Assembly (NCBI RefSeq): GCF_900637185.1
Contig: NZ_LR134352.1
Span: forward strand, 4,516,001-4,580,000
DNA: 64,000 bases
Source: Nocardia asteroides
GTDB lineage: Bacteria; Actinomycetota; Actinomycetes; Mycobacteriales; Mycobacteriaceae
Direction of reading: 5' to 3'
Position 1 is the first letter of the stretch. Each line of letters opens with the position of its first letter. Below, piece by piece: positions 1 through 8,820 of this stretch. The position numbers and the translations under genes were made by a program. Under the pieces are notes generated by a model. That model searched no databases, was not told the DNA's origin, and saw only the letters and a program-made list of their open reading frames with translations.

Positions 1-863
1 GCGCCACCACCACCGCGGAACTGCTCGCCGACCGGGCCGCGATCGTTGATGCCGCCGACAGCGCCGCCCTGGTTCCGGTCGACGAACTCGTACCGCTGTC
101 GCCGGTGACGGCCCCGTGCCGCGTGGTCGCCCAGATGACGAACTTCGCTTCCCACGTACGGGATTCCGGCGGCGATCCCGATTCGGTGCCACTCACCTTC
201 TTCCGGAAGGCATCGGGATCGATCAGCGGGCCCTACGACGATGTCCTTCGTCCGAGCCATGTGCGGCTGCTGGACTACGAGGTCGAAATCGGGCTGGTGT
301 TCGGCAGAGAATTGCCCGTCGGCACCGAGGTCGACGCCGGCAATCTCGCCGACTACATCGCCGGGCTCGTCGTCACCAACGACATCTCCGCGCGCGACGT
401 GCAATTGCCGCAAACCCAGTACTACGAGGGCAAGTCGTATCCGACCTTCACCCCGACGGGACCCGCGCTGGTTCTCCTGGAAGACGGCGAGCTCGATCGA
501 TTCACCGACCTGCGGCTGCGACTGTGGGTCAACGGCGACAAGCGCCAGGACATGACCGTGGCCGACATGATCTACCGGCCGCTCGAGACGGTGCGGGCGC
601 TGTCCCGGTTCCAGCGCATGGACCCCGGCGACCTGCTGCTCACCGGCACGCCCGTGGGGACCGCGATCAGCGCGCCTGCCAAGCCGGTGGAGATCCTCGG
701 CGCGATGCTCCCACCCAAGCTCAAATGGAAACTGTTCTTCGACCGCCAAGCCAAGAATCCGAGGTATCTCCAGGACGGTGACGTCATCGAAGCGACGATC
801 GGCACCGACGACGGAACCATCGACCTCGGCACGCAACGCACCACTGTGCGATACGCGCGATAG
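1..863 (+). CDS. Fumarylacetoacetate hydrolase-family protein (5' end outside window)
   Basis: The reading frame is open from base 3, so the start lies upstream of the window and at least 286 codons are present. Visible family motifs are the acidic metal-binding stretch YEVEIGLVFG, the asparagine-aspartate motif NDISARDVQ, the GKS loop and the late LLTGTPVGT segment, all typical of the FAH C-terminal fold that cleaves or hydrates beta-dicarbonyl acids in aromatic catabolism. The substrate cannot be read from sequence. A TetR gene follows after about 145 bp and an ACMSD-like amidohydrolase is nearby, which suits an aromatic-degradation role. Family call is firm; substrate is inference. Confidence 0.85.
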   Translation, partial: ATTTAELLADRAAIVDAADSAALVPVDELVPLSPVTAPCRVVAQMTNFASHVRDSGGDPDSVPLTFFRKASGSISGPYDDVLRPSHVRLLDYEVEIGLVFGRELPVGTEVDAGNLADYIAGLVVTNDISARDVQLPQTQYYEGKSYPTFTPTGPALVLLEDGELDRFTDLRLRLWVNGDKRQDMTVADMIYRPLETVRALSRFQRMDPGDLLLTGTPVGTAISAPAKPVEILGAMLPPKLKWKLFFDRQAKNPRYLQDGDVIEATIGTDDGTIDLGTQRTTVRYAR

Positions 864-947
864 TCACCCGAACCAGCACGTTCGGGCCGAAATACGCGCC
901 TCGGTGACAGATCCGGCCCTAGCCGCCATCATCACAAATCTGCGTAC

Positions 948-981
948 GAATCGGTACTGAATCTACGATCAGTTATGATTC
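948..981. promoter_or_regulatory. Dyad operator, probable TetR-family site
   Basis: A perfectly symmetrical dyad lies here: GAATC-N3-ACTGA-N8-TCAGT-N3-GATTC. It ends 26 bp before the ATG of the TetR gene at 1008 and follows the FAH-family gene. The size and symmetry fit a TetR-type autoregulatory operator. Binding is inference. Confidence 0.65.
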
Positions 982-1007
982 TTGCGGCAACTCGAGGTGG
1001 AGGGCAG

Positions 1008-1673
1008 ATGACAGCCGAACAGACCGCACCCACGCGTACCGATCGCCGCAGGGAACGCACGCGCAATGCCTTGCTCGGCGCCGCACGAAAGTTCCTGTCC
1101 GAAGGCCAGTCGGCGGTGAGCATCAAGGAGATCACCGATGCCGCCGACGTCGGTTTCGGCTCCTTCTACAACCATTTCGATTCCAAGGAACAGCTCTTCG
1201 ACGAGGCCGTCCAGTCCGCGCTGAAGGTCTACAACGAGATGCGCGATCACATCGTGGCCCGCTACGACGACCCCGCGGAGATCTTCGCTGTCAGCTTCCG
1301 GCTGACCGGTCGGCTGCAACGCCAGCTCCCGGAAATGGTGCGTGTCGTCCTGCACTCCGGTATGGGAGTGATGCTGCGCGATCAGGGACTCGCGCCCAGC
1401 GCGCGCCAGGACATCATCGCCGCTCAGGAGGCCGGGCGCTTCGAACCGATGGATCCCGACCTCGCCATCATGGCGGCGGGCGGGGCACTGCTCGGTCTGC
1501 TCCAGCTGCTCGACGCCAAACCCGACGCGGACGCGGCCGCACTCGCCGACGAGATGACCTATCGAGCCCTGCGCATGTTCGGCATGAACAAGCGGTCCGC
1601 GGAACGCCTCAGCTCCGCCCCGCTGCCCGAGCTGCCCACCAACCCCGACCTGCCCCTGCAGACCGGGACATAG
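1008..1673 (+). CDS. TetR-family transcriptional regulator
   Basis: This 221-residue protein has an N-terminal TetR helix-turn-helix: the stretch TRNALLGAARKFL leads into ISIKEITDAADVGFGSFYNHF-type sequence (here VSIKEITDAADVG then SFYNHFDSKEQLF), followed by an unclassified ligand-binding half. The ATG at 1008 is preferred over the in-frame ATG at 975 because GGAGGG lies just upstream of 1008 and because the 948-981 dyad would overlap the 975 start. It sits between an FAH-family gene and a convergent amidohydrolase, so it may control aromatic catabolism. The inducer is unknown. Confidence 0.85.
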   Translation: MTAEQTAPTRTDRRRERTRNALLGAARKFLSEGQSAVSIKEITDAADVGFGSFYNHFDSKEQLFDEAVQSALKVYNEMRDHIVARYDDPAEIFAVSFRLTGRLQRQLPEMVRVVLHSGMGVMLRDQGLAPSARQDIIAAQEAGRFEPMDPDLAIMAAGGALLGLLQLLDAKPDADAAALADEMTYRALRMFGMNKRSAERLSSAPLPELPTNPDLPLQTGT

Positions 1674-1683
1674 GCCGCTGGGA

Positions 1684-2814
1684 TCAGGCCCGTCGAGAGG
1701 CCGCCCGCGCGATTGCGCCGAAGGCGCGCCTGCGCAGCTCACGGCGCGTCCGTGTCAGCAGCGGAGCCGTCGGCACGGCGGCCGGCGCTCCGCCGAAGCG
1801 GGGAAGCAACGCGGCCGCGTTGCCGTGACGGATCGCGTCTCGAGCCTCTCGGTCGACGCCGTCGAACTCCCCCAGTCCGGCATCGAACCAGGCTACTGCT
1901 GCCTGTGGCGCGAAAGGCCAGTCACTGCCGTAGAGCACGTGACCGGGATCGGCGAAGGCCAGCAAGCTCGGCAGCGCCGCCGCGCTCGAGGACAGCGCGG
2001 TGTCGAAGTAGAAGCTCGCGAACTCCTCGAGCACCTCGATGGGACTGCGCCCGGTCTCGCTGAAGATCGCCAGCGCCATCCGGTGCGCGGCGTATGGCAC
2101 GAACCCGCCGCCGTGACTGAGGATGAACCGGATATTGGGATAGCGTCGGCGAATATCGTTGCGGACGAGCAGGTACGCGGCGCGACTCGTGTCGAGCAGG
2201 AAGTCGGTGGCAAAGGGCGGGACTCCGTCGACGGTCGGTCCCGGCACATCCGCCGGATGCACGAACACCACGGCCGAGCGCTCGTCGAGCACCCGGAACA
2301 GCGCGTCCTGGTCCGGCTGCCCGACGTACACGCCGCGCGCGTTGCTCAGCAGCACCACACCATCGGCGTCGAGGGTGTCCAGTGCCCGCGTCGCCTCCGC
2401 GGCCGCCGCATCCACATCCGGCCACGGCACCGTCGCGAAGAAGCCGAAGCGGTCGGGCTCCTGGGCGGCGACGGCCGCGGAGAAGTCGTTCACGGCCCGG
2501 GCGAGGGTCGCGGCCTCGCCCGGATCGGCCAGAAAGCTGGTTCCCGGCGTCGACACCGACAGCACCGCCGCACCGATCCCGGATTCGTTCATCATCTCCC
2601 GGGCGGAGTCCACCGACCAGGCCGGTACCTCGCGTCCACCCGCGGCGCTGATCCCTTGACCGACCAGCACCTCCCGATACACAGGCGGTATCAGGTGCTG
2701 GTGTACGTCGATCCGATCCATGAACAGCAGCTTTCTCTCGTCGCCGAGGCGTACGTCACGTGACGCAGGCCCCGGAGGTGTTGATAGCTTCATCATATAT
2801 GAGTGATTGGTCAT
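1684..2814 (-). CDS. ACMSD-like amidohydrolase (Amidohydro_2 family)
   Basis: The metal-binding HxH motif is in DVHQHLIPP (H38 and H40 with this start). Further motifs are HGGGFVPYAAHR in the middle and GSDWPF near the C-terminus, the signature of the ACMSD/6-methylsalicylate decarboxylase branch of metal-dependent hydrolases, which decarboxylate or hydrolyse aromatic acids. The start at 2814 is chosen because AGGAGGG sits five bases upstream. A second candidate ATG at 2721 begins exactly at the conserved MDRIDVHQH and lacks a good ribosome site, so the first 31 residues may be an extension or the true start may be internal. The gene converges on the TetR gene. Confidence 0.8.
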   Translation of the reverse strand: MTNHSYMMKLSTPPGPASRDVRLGDERKLLFMDRIDVHQHLIPPVYREVLVGQGISAAGGREVPAWSVDSAREMMNESGIGAAVLSVSTPGTSFLADPGEAATLARAVNDFSAAVAAQEPDRFGFFATVPWPDVDAAAAEATRALDTLDADGVVLLSNARGVYVGQPDQDALFRVLDERSAVVFVHPADVPGPTVDGVPPFATDFLLDTSRAAYLLVRNDIRRRYPNIRFILSHGGGFVPYAAHRMALAIFSETGRSPIEVLEEFASFYFDTALSSSAAALPSLLAFADPGHVLYGSDWPFAPQAAVAWFDAGLGEFDGVDREARDAIRHGNAAALLPRFGGAPAAVPTAPLLTRTRRELRRRAFGAIARAASRRA

Positions 2815-2885
2815 ACGCACCCTCCTGTTGCGGATTCCTGCAGCCGGACCGGCAACGCCCGTCGATGGCACAGCCACTACAGGAG

Positions 2886-3635
2886 CTACTGCGTGGCAGC
2901 CCGCACCTTCTCCACGGCCGAGTTGAAGACGTCCTCGAACGCGCCCTCGCCGCCCCCGGCCAGATTCTCGGCGCGCACGACGATGGTCATGCCGCCGATG
3001 ACCGCGCACCCGGTGTAGGAGCTCGTGGCCATGGCCTGCTGCCCGACCACATCGGAACGGACCACGGTGTGGAATGCGATGGCACCCAGCATATTCAGAT
3101 CACCAGGCGTGGACAGGGTCGAGATATCCACGCTCGTGCTGCTCACTTGTTTGCCCAATACCGATGCGGACACTGTCATCTGTCCACATCGGGCCAGGAT
3201 GTCCGAGATCGAGGCCAGGTCTAGGGCACTGCCGGAGATGACTTCCGTGAACACGATGCCATCGACGGTCTGCGCGCCCGCGAACGACGCATTGCCGGTG
3301 AGCTGCTGCAGCTGATTCGCGAGGTCCTTCTGCGCCGAGCCGCATTCTGCCGGCGTGACGGTCAACGGTCCGGCGGTGGTGCTCCAGTCGGCGATCCCCG
3401 CCGCGGTGGCGAATCCGTCGGCGATCCGGTCCTCCGATACTTCGACCGGGGAAGATCCAGCGGGCAGTTCACTCGACGTCAGCAGCAGCTGATCCCGCCC
3501 TTCGTCCGAGCTCGCTTGCGTGCCCGAGGGCAGCCCGGCGGTGCCGGCGGCGCAGCCCCCGGCCAGCAACGCGGCGCAGACCACCAGGCCGGCCCACCAC
3601 CGCTCAGTTCGTCGTCGTGCCATCACGTTGTCCAC
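2886..3635 (-). CDS. Secreted lipoprotein of unknown function
   Basis: The 249-residue protein begins with a basic segment (ARRRTERWW), a hydrophobic stretch and the lipobox LAGGC, so it should be exported and lipid-anchored. The mature part is about 220 residues with two further cysteines (in PAECGS and LARCGQ) and a hydrophobic C-terminal stretch. It resembles the loosely defined DUF5642/PknH-sensor-like lipoproteins of mycobacteria and nocardiae, but I cannot assign a family. ATG at 3635 or an internal ATG (MARRR) could be the start. It lies just downstream of the secreted protease gene on the same strand (6-bp gap), so the two are probably co-transcribed. Confidence 0.75.
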   Translation of the reverse strand: MDNVMARRRTERWWAGLVVCAALLAGGCAAGTAGLPSGTQASSDEGRDQLLLTSSELPAGSSPVEVSEDRIADGFATAAGIADWSTTAGPLTVTPAECGSAQKDLANQLQQLTGNASFAGAQTVDGIVFTEVISGSALDLASISDILARCGQMTVSASVLGKQVSSTSVDISTLSTPGDLNMLGAIAFHTVVRSDVVGQQAMATSSYTGCAVIGGMTIVVRAENLAGGGEGAFEDVFNSAVEKVRAATQ

Positions 3636-3641
3636 TCCTTG

Positions 3642-4601
3642 TCACCGGTTGGGGTCGAATGCTTCGGTTCCGAGCACGAGGCGCAGTCCGGAGATTCCGG
3701 AATGCGCTCGCGCGTAGGCGAGTTCACGACTGATGTCGCCGATGTTGTTGACGATGGGGAGCCCGATCCCCAGTGTGGAGAGCGTGCCGACGGCCCGTCC
3801 TTCGCTGTCGAGGAAGGCGGCGCCGCTGTCGCCGGGGATGCCGGGGGTCGGCGATTTCAGCGCGTGGGACCAACCGCCAAGAGAGCTGTCATCGGCGAAG
3901 CTCTCGCCTCGCTGGGGCGACAGAGCCGCGAGTCCGGCGCGCAAGCTCGAGTTCCCATAGCTGTAGACACGGTCCCCTGCGGGCGTCCCGGTGGTGTTGA
4001 GCCCGGTGGGGCCACCCCAGTAGGGCAGGCTCGGGTTGACCTGATCGACGTGTGCGGGGTCGATCGCGATCAGCGCGAAGTCGTTGTACGCGCACACGTT
4101 TCGATCCGCCTCACCGAGTTGCTGCATGGTCAGCCAGCTGCTGTAGGCCAGCCGGCCGGTCCCGATGGCGGTGCCGGCGCCGCGGGGTGAGCCGTGGCGA
4201 GTGAACTGCACCGCGGTGTCGAGCGGCTGACTCGTGGCCTGACATCCGTCGGTTTCGGTGGACTCGCCCAGGGAGGCGCAATGCGCGGCCTGCCCGAGAT
4301 AGACCCCACCGGCGTCGTCGACGAAGACATAGTTCGTCGTGCACTGCCCAGCTCCCTGCGTATTCGACTGGATGCCGGGCGTCAAGACGGCGGAGCCGGC
4401 AGCCGCCCATCGATGTCCGGCGTCGCCGGGTGCGACCGCCTCCACCGGAACGGCACTCGTCGTGTCGTGCGGCGTTCCGGCCGTTGAACTTCCGTCGCCC
4501 TGATGCGTCCCGCCGGGGACGGCGCACCCGGCGGCCAGCAGCGCGGCGGAGAGCACGACCCCGATCGCGGGCACGGTGACGAGGCGGCGCAGATTCGACA
4601 T
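3642..4601 (-). CDS. Exported chymotrypsin-fold serine protease, probable lipoprotein
   Basis: The 319-residue product has a signal sequence ending in a lipobox (ALLAAGC, C26). The catalytic triad is visible: H107 in GQAAHCAS, D174 in YNDFALIAID and S259 in GIPGDSGAAF. Cysteines at 87, 108, 120 and 170 could pair outside the cell. The ATG at 4601 is preceded by AAAGGAG; the longer frame to 4664 lacks a signal. It belongs to the S1-like secreted endopeptidases common in nocardiae. It appears co-transcribed with the downstream lipoprotein gene. Substrate unknown. Confidence 0.85.
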   Translation of the reverse strand: MSNLRRLVTVPAIGVVLSAALLAAGCAVPGGTHQGDGSSTAGTPHDTTSAVPVEAVAPGDAGHRWAAAGSAVLTPGIQSNTQGAGQCTTNYVFVDDAGGVYLGQAAHCASLGESTETDGCQATSQPLDTAVQFTRHGSPRGAGTAIGTGRLAYSSWLTMQQLGEADRNVCAYNDFALIAIDPAHVDQVNPSLPYWGGPTGLNTTGTPAGDRVYSYGNSSLRAGLAALSPQRGESFADDSSLGGWSHALKSPTPGIPGDSGAAFLDSEGRAVGTLSTLGIGLPIVNNIGDISRELAYARAHSGISGLRLVLGTEAFDPNR

Positions 4602-4664
4602 CCCCAACCGCTCCTTTCTGATTCGATTCCCTCGATCCGGCGCGTACACAGACGTTCGCCGCAT

Positions 4665-6212
4665 CTATTCCGGAATGGGTTGCTGGTGCGGCGCGAACAG
4701 CAGCGCGCCGGTTCCCGCGACGGCGACGATGACGCCCACCGCGATCAACGACGCCGTGAGCCCGTCGATGAAGGCCGACCGCACCGCGTCGGCCAGTGCC
4801 GGGCCCTGCGGACCGATCAGACCCGCAACATGGATACCGGCGGCCGGCGACGACTCCACCGCGTGCGCGGCTTCCGGCGGCAACTCGTCGATCGACGGCA
4901 ATCCCGCCTTGTAGTGACTGGCGAAGACCGAGCCCATCAGCGCGATGCCGACCGCGGAGCCGACTTCGCGAGTCGCGTCGTTCATCGCCGAGGCGACACC
5001 CTGCTGCTCGGTTCGCAATGATCCGACAATGACCGCGGTGCCGACGGTACTGGTGAGGCCGACGCCGAGTCCGGACACGATCAGGCCGCCGAAGAACGGG
5101 AGGTAGCCGGAGTCGACCTCCAGGAACGCCAACGCGAGCATCCCCGCGGCCAGCAGCAACAGCCCGACACCCATGACCGCCTTGATCCCGGCCATGCGCA
5201 TCAACCGCGGAGTGAGAACGCTGGTCGGCAGGACCACCACCGCGATCGGCACCAGCGCCAGGGCACTCTTCAGCGGGCTGTAGCCCAGAATCAGCTGCAG
5301 GTACTGCAGTCCGACGAAGAAGAACCCGAAAACGGCCATGAACTGGACCAGGATCGTGATCGCGCCGGCCCGGAATCCCGGGATGCCGAACAGCCGGGGA
5401 TCGAGCAAGGGGTGATTGTTGCGGAGCCCGAGAAGCGCGTACAACGCCAATGCGACCACGGACACCGCGAGGCTCGCCAGGACGCGCCAGCTGGTCCAGC
5501 CGGCTTCGCTGCCCTCGATGATTCCGTAGACGAGGGCGCCGATCGCCACCGCGCTGGTCCATGCCCCCGGATGGTCGAGTGAATGCCGTTCGGCGTCTTT
5601 GGTGTCGGGGGCCAGGATCAGTGCCAGCAGCCCACCGAGCACGGCGACCACGGCACCGGCGACGAAGATCGAGCGCCAACTCCACTGCTCGAGCAGGAGT
5701 CCCGCGCCGAGCAGACCGATGATCGCGCCCGCTGCCGCGAATCCGGACCAGACCGCGACACCACGCTCCCGGTGGTCGGCGGGAAAGGCCGCCGTGATGG
5801 TCGACAGCGTTCCTGGCATGATCATGGCGGCGCCGACGCCCATCACCGCGCGCCAGCTGATGAGCAGTTCGGTCGTGTCGACCGAGGCGGCGGCCAGGGA
5901 CCCGATCGCGAAGACGATCGTGCCCCCGATCAGGATGTTCCGCCGGCCGAATCGGTCGCCGAGCGCACCGATCGGCAGGACCAGTGCGGCCAGAGCAACA
6001 GTGTAGGCATCCGCGATCCAGGTCAACGACGTCGTGGACGCCGACAGGTCGACGGCCAGGTCCGGCATCGCCAGGTTGAGCGCCGACACCGAGGCGACGA
6101 CCAGCACCAGGCAGGTGCACATCGCGACGAGGACGCCCGCTGTGCCCGCGCGCCCGGCAACCGCGGTGCCGGACCCCGACGTGGGCGGCGACGCGGCTGG
6201 TTCGTATTCCAT
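4665..6212 (-). CDS. MFS drug efflux transporter, DHA2 (EmrB/QacA-like) type
   Basis: The 515-residue protein has the length and hydrophobic pattern of 14-helix DHA2 proton antiporters. Visible motifs include LTWIADAYTVALAALVLP in the first helices, GALGDRFGRRN (motif A) in the first cytoplasmic loop, MGVGAAMIMPGTLS (motif C region) and a late AMNDATREVGSAVG. The ATG at 6212 follows AGGAGG. It would export hydrophobic drugs or lipids across the inner membrane. No dedicated regulator is adjacent; the upstream region is shared with the divergent Mce gene. Substrate is not predictable. Confidence 0.85.
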   Translation of the reverse strand: MEYEPAASPPTSGSGTAVAGRAGTAGVLVAMCTCLVLVVASVSALNLAMPDLAVDLSASTTSLTWIADAYTVALAALVLPIGALGDRFGRRNILIGGTIVFAIGSLAAASVDTTELLISWRAVMGVGAAMIMPGTLSTITAAFPADHRERGVAVWSGFAAAGAIIGLLGAGLLLEQWSWRSIFVAGAVVAVLGGLLALILAPDTKDAERHSLDHPGAWTSAVAIGALVYGIIEGSEAGWTSWRVLASLAVSVVALALYALLGLRNNHPLLDPRLFGIPGFRAGAITILVQFMAVFGFFFVGLQYLQLILGYSPLKSALALVPIAVVVLPTSVLTPRLMRMAGIKAVMGVGLLLLAAGMLALAFLEVDSGYLPFFGGLIVSGLGVGLTSTVGTAVIVGSLRTEQQGVASAMNDATREVGSAVGIALMGSVFASHYKAGLPSIDELPPEAAHAVESSPAAGIHVAGLIGPQGPALADAVRSAFIDGLTASLIAVGVIVAVAGTGALLFAPHQQPIPE

Positions 6213-6527
6213 CTCTCCTCCTGACAGGGGTGACAACCTCGAAGCAGGACGCATGGCCGTCTCCGGAAAGCGGTTCACTGAACAGGCTGTCCGGTCACCG
6301 ATCCACGGAGCTCGGACCATCGGAACCGATGTGACCATTTCATCAATACTGACGCACCCATTCAGTGGACGCAACAGCGCGGCGGGCGCGAGTGACGCGA
6401 ATCATCCCCACGACGCTCGACTGCGCGAGTCTTGAATCAAATTTGATGAAGTCATCACTACGTGTCGGTCGGGCACCTATCATCTGTGATCATCTCATCA
6501 CTTATCGTGTTCGAAGGGGACCCGCTC
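6213..6527. promoter_or_regulatory. Divergent control region between the MFS pump and the Mce lipoprotein
   Basis: This 315-bp stretch holds no convincing gene. Its right half is unusually AT-rich for the window and contains a perfect 12-bp palindrome ATCAAATTTGAT at 6436-6447, overlapping an inverted repeat TGATGA-AG-TCATCA at 6444-6457, then a looser TGATCATCTCATCA near 6488-6501. These look like operator half-sites for one or both divergent genes. The binding protein is unknown. Confidence 0.5.
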
Positions 6528-7604
6528 ATGGTGGCCAGAAACAGGTTCCGATGGCTGTGCGTAGCGGTCGGACTGACCGCAGTCGCGCTCAGCGGCTGTT
6601 CGCCTGTGCCGACTCCGGACACCAAGATCACCGCGGATTTCGAGAACATCGCGGGTATGTACGAGGGCAACGACGTCATGGTCCTGGGCCTGGCCGTCGG
6701 CAAGGTCGACAAGATCGTGCCCAAGGGCACCTACGTCGAGGTCCACATGAGCATCGACGGCGGGGTCAAGATCCCCAAAGAAGCCATCGCCGCGATCATC
6801 TCGCCCTCGATCGTGACCGACCGCCACATCGAGATCACCCCGCCCTACACCGGCGGCGAATCGCTCAAAACCGGTGAACACCTCCCCAAAGCACGTACCC
6901 GCACCCCCGTCGAGCTGGACACGATGATCAAGACCATCGACCAGTTCTCCGCCTCACTCGAGCCCGAAGACGGCTCCGAAGGCCTCGGCCCCCTCTCGGG
7001 CCGGGTGCTCTACCCCGTCCTCAACGGCAACGGCCAGAAGATCCGCGAAACCCTCGACGCCCTCTCGAGCGCCTTGAAGGTCGGCATCGACAACAAGGAC
7101 GCGATCTCCACCATCATCATCAAGCTCAACGAGCTGACGACGATGCTGGCCGACAACGACCAGTCGGTGCGCGACTTCAGCAACCGGATGACCCAGATGA
7201 CCACCCTGCTGGCCGAGCAAGCACCCGGCCTGCAAGCCACCCTCGACCAGCTCGACACATTCCTGACCAACACCTCGACCACCTTCGGCGCGCACACCGA
7301 CGAACTGTCGACCTCGCTGACCGGTCTGACCAACGTCACCAACCAGCTGCGCGCCAACTCCGGCGCCATGATCGAGATCGTCGACATCGTGCCGCTGCTG
7401 ATGCAGAACATCGACGGAACGATGGACAAGGACGGACGCTATTTCCGCACCCACGCACTGATCGGCCCAGCCCTGTCGGGCGAGATCGTGAGCGTGTTCT
7501 GTGAGCGGATCCAGATGCGCGCGGATGGCTGCCGTACCGGGAACATGCAGGACTTCGGCCCCGACTACGGGCTCACCGCAGCGCTGCTCGGCCTCACGAA
7601 ATAG
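6528..7604 (+). CDS. Orphan Mce-family (MlaD-domain) lipoprotein
   Basis: The 358-residue protein starts at an ATG preceded by AAGGGGA and has a signal with lipobox VALSGC, like the LprN/MceE subunits of Mce lipid importers. The MlaD/Mce domain follows (VTADFENIAG-like start, here ITADFENIAGMYEGNDV, with VLGLAVGKVDKI), then a long helical region rich in LNELTTML and TLDQLDTFL repeats, and a C-terminal region with three cysteines. In complete Mce systems this subunit is one of six with YrbE permeases; here no other mce gene is near, so it either joins an unlinked complex or works alone. Substrates are probably lipids by family. Confidence 0.88.
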   Translation: MVARNRFRWLCVAVGLTAVALSGCSPVPTPDTKITADFENIAGMYEGNDVMVLGLAVGKVDKIVPKGTYVEVHMSIDGGVKIPKEAIAAIISPSIVTDRHIEITPPYTGGESLKTGEHLPKARTRTPVELDTMIKTIDQFSASLEPEDGSEGLGPLSGRVLYPVLNGNGQKIRETLDALSSALKVGIDNKDAISTIIIKLNELTTMLADNDQSVRDFSNRMTQMTTLLAEQAPGLQATLDQLDTFLTNTSTTFGAHTDELSTSLTGLTNVTNQLRANSGAMIEIVDIVPLLMQNIDGTMDKDGRYFRTHALIGPALSGEIVSVFCERIQMRADGCRTGNMQDFGPDYGLTAALLGLTK

Positions 7605-7816
7605 TTCCCGCTGAGCAGCAACGGCGCTGTCCCGTTGAGAATCTGCGCGGGTGCCCCCGAATACGACGATGCCGCCAGGCTTGGAATGGGCGATCGGCAT
7701 CCGATGACCGGGTCGGCCCCTGTGCGATGACGACGACCGGTGGCGGCATGCTGGAGCATCCCGGTCACCCAGGCGATCGCATGCATCGTTTACGCCACGT
7801 TTCCTCGGCGGGTGGC

Positions 7817-8686
7817 TCAACGAATGCGGGCCAGCCTGCTGATCTCGGTGACGGCTTCTTCCAGCGAGCCGAGCCACGGCGCGCCGACCGCCGCCGGCCA
7901 TCCGGGTCCGGCCAAGAGGAGCCGGGCCGGCTCAGGAAGCCCGGCGGGAATCGGCTCGTCGACCGCGGTGCGAGCCGTTTGCGACCACAACACCACGATG
8001 GGATCGCGCGCTTTCGCCACGGCGTCGGCCAGCGCGCCGCCCGGGACAGAGGCGCCGAGCAGCACCGCCGGTACACCGACCTCCGCCAGCGCCGCGCGCA
8101 GCACCTCCAGCGGAAGCACGTGCTCCTCGCCCGGCGCGCACGCGAGGAGCACCGGAGCGAGTCCCGCCACGCTGCGCATCGGCGGCACGACGCGATGCAG
8201 CCCGGCGATGATCGCCGACGACAGGACGTGCTCCACATCGATCAGGCCGAAACCGCGATCCTGACGGCTGACGATATCGGCGAAGACAGGCCGGCACAGC
8301 AGGCGCCACGTGGTCGCCACGCCGAAATGCGTCAGGTGGGCGGTGATCGCGGTCGAGAGTTCGGCGACCCGAAGCTGTTCGGCGGCAGCCGATACCGGGC
8401 CCACGTCACCCAGGGTCGGCACAGATTCCGCTTCGACGCGAGCGGTCTGGGCCGCGACGGCCGGGCTCGCGCCGGCGCGGACCAGATCGGCCATCCGGCT
8501 CAGGATCGCCACGTCACCGACAGCATAGTGGCGGTGCGTGCCCGGGCGATGACGCGCGGGGCCGAGGCCGTATCGCTGGTTCCAGCTGCGCAGCGTCGCG
8601 ACGGGGATGCCCAGCATGGCCGCCACGGCTCCGACGGTGTAGCCGGGCGCCGGACCTCCGCCTGCGCCACTTTCGCTCAAGGTCAC
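7817..8686 (-). CDS. MerR-family regulator with B12-binding-like C-terminal domain
   Basis: Residues 16-70 form a MerR helix-turn-helix (YTVGAVAAMLGIPVATLRSW, then RHRPGTHRHYAVGD). The C-terminal half resembles the helical plus Rossmann cobalamin-binding domains of CarH/LitR photoreceptors: an EH pair at 152-153 and PGEEH at 185-189, which matches the lower cobalamin-ligand motif ExH of that family. The tryptophan expected ten residues before the EH pair is absent, and the residue after the histidine motif usually glycine is proline, so light- or B12-sensing is uncertain. The GTG start is assumed. Convergent with the Mce gene; target genes not evident. Confidence 0.75.
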   Translation of the reverse strand: MTLSESGAGGGPAPGYTVGAVAAMLGIPVATLRSWNQRYGLGPARHRPGTHRHYAVGDVAILSRMADLVRAGASPAVAAQTARVEAESVPTLGDVGPVSAAAEQLRVAELSTAITAHLTHFGVATTWRLLCRPVFADIVSRQDRGFGLIDVEHVLSSAIIAGLHRVVPPMRSVAGLAPVLLACAPGEEHVLPLEVLRAALAEVGVPAVLLGASVPGGALADAVAKARDPIVVLWSQTARTAVDEPIPAGLPEPARLLLAGPGWPAAVGAPWLGSLEEAVTEISRLARIR

Positions 8687-8820
8687 CTACTTTCGACGAA
8701 TCGCGTACGTTCCGCACCACCGAACTGCGGCGATCCCGACGCGCTGGACCGAACAAGGCGCCGAACATTCGTCGTCCGGCATGCCGGCGGCCGCGATCGG
8801 CGCAGGCCGGTCGGCGGACC

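Noticed and set aside
4111..6120. 669-codon minus-strand frame
   Set aside because: It is a shifted frame of the MFS and protease genes on the same strand, rich in R, G and P, with no motifs.
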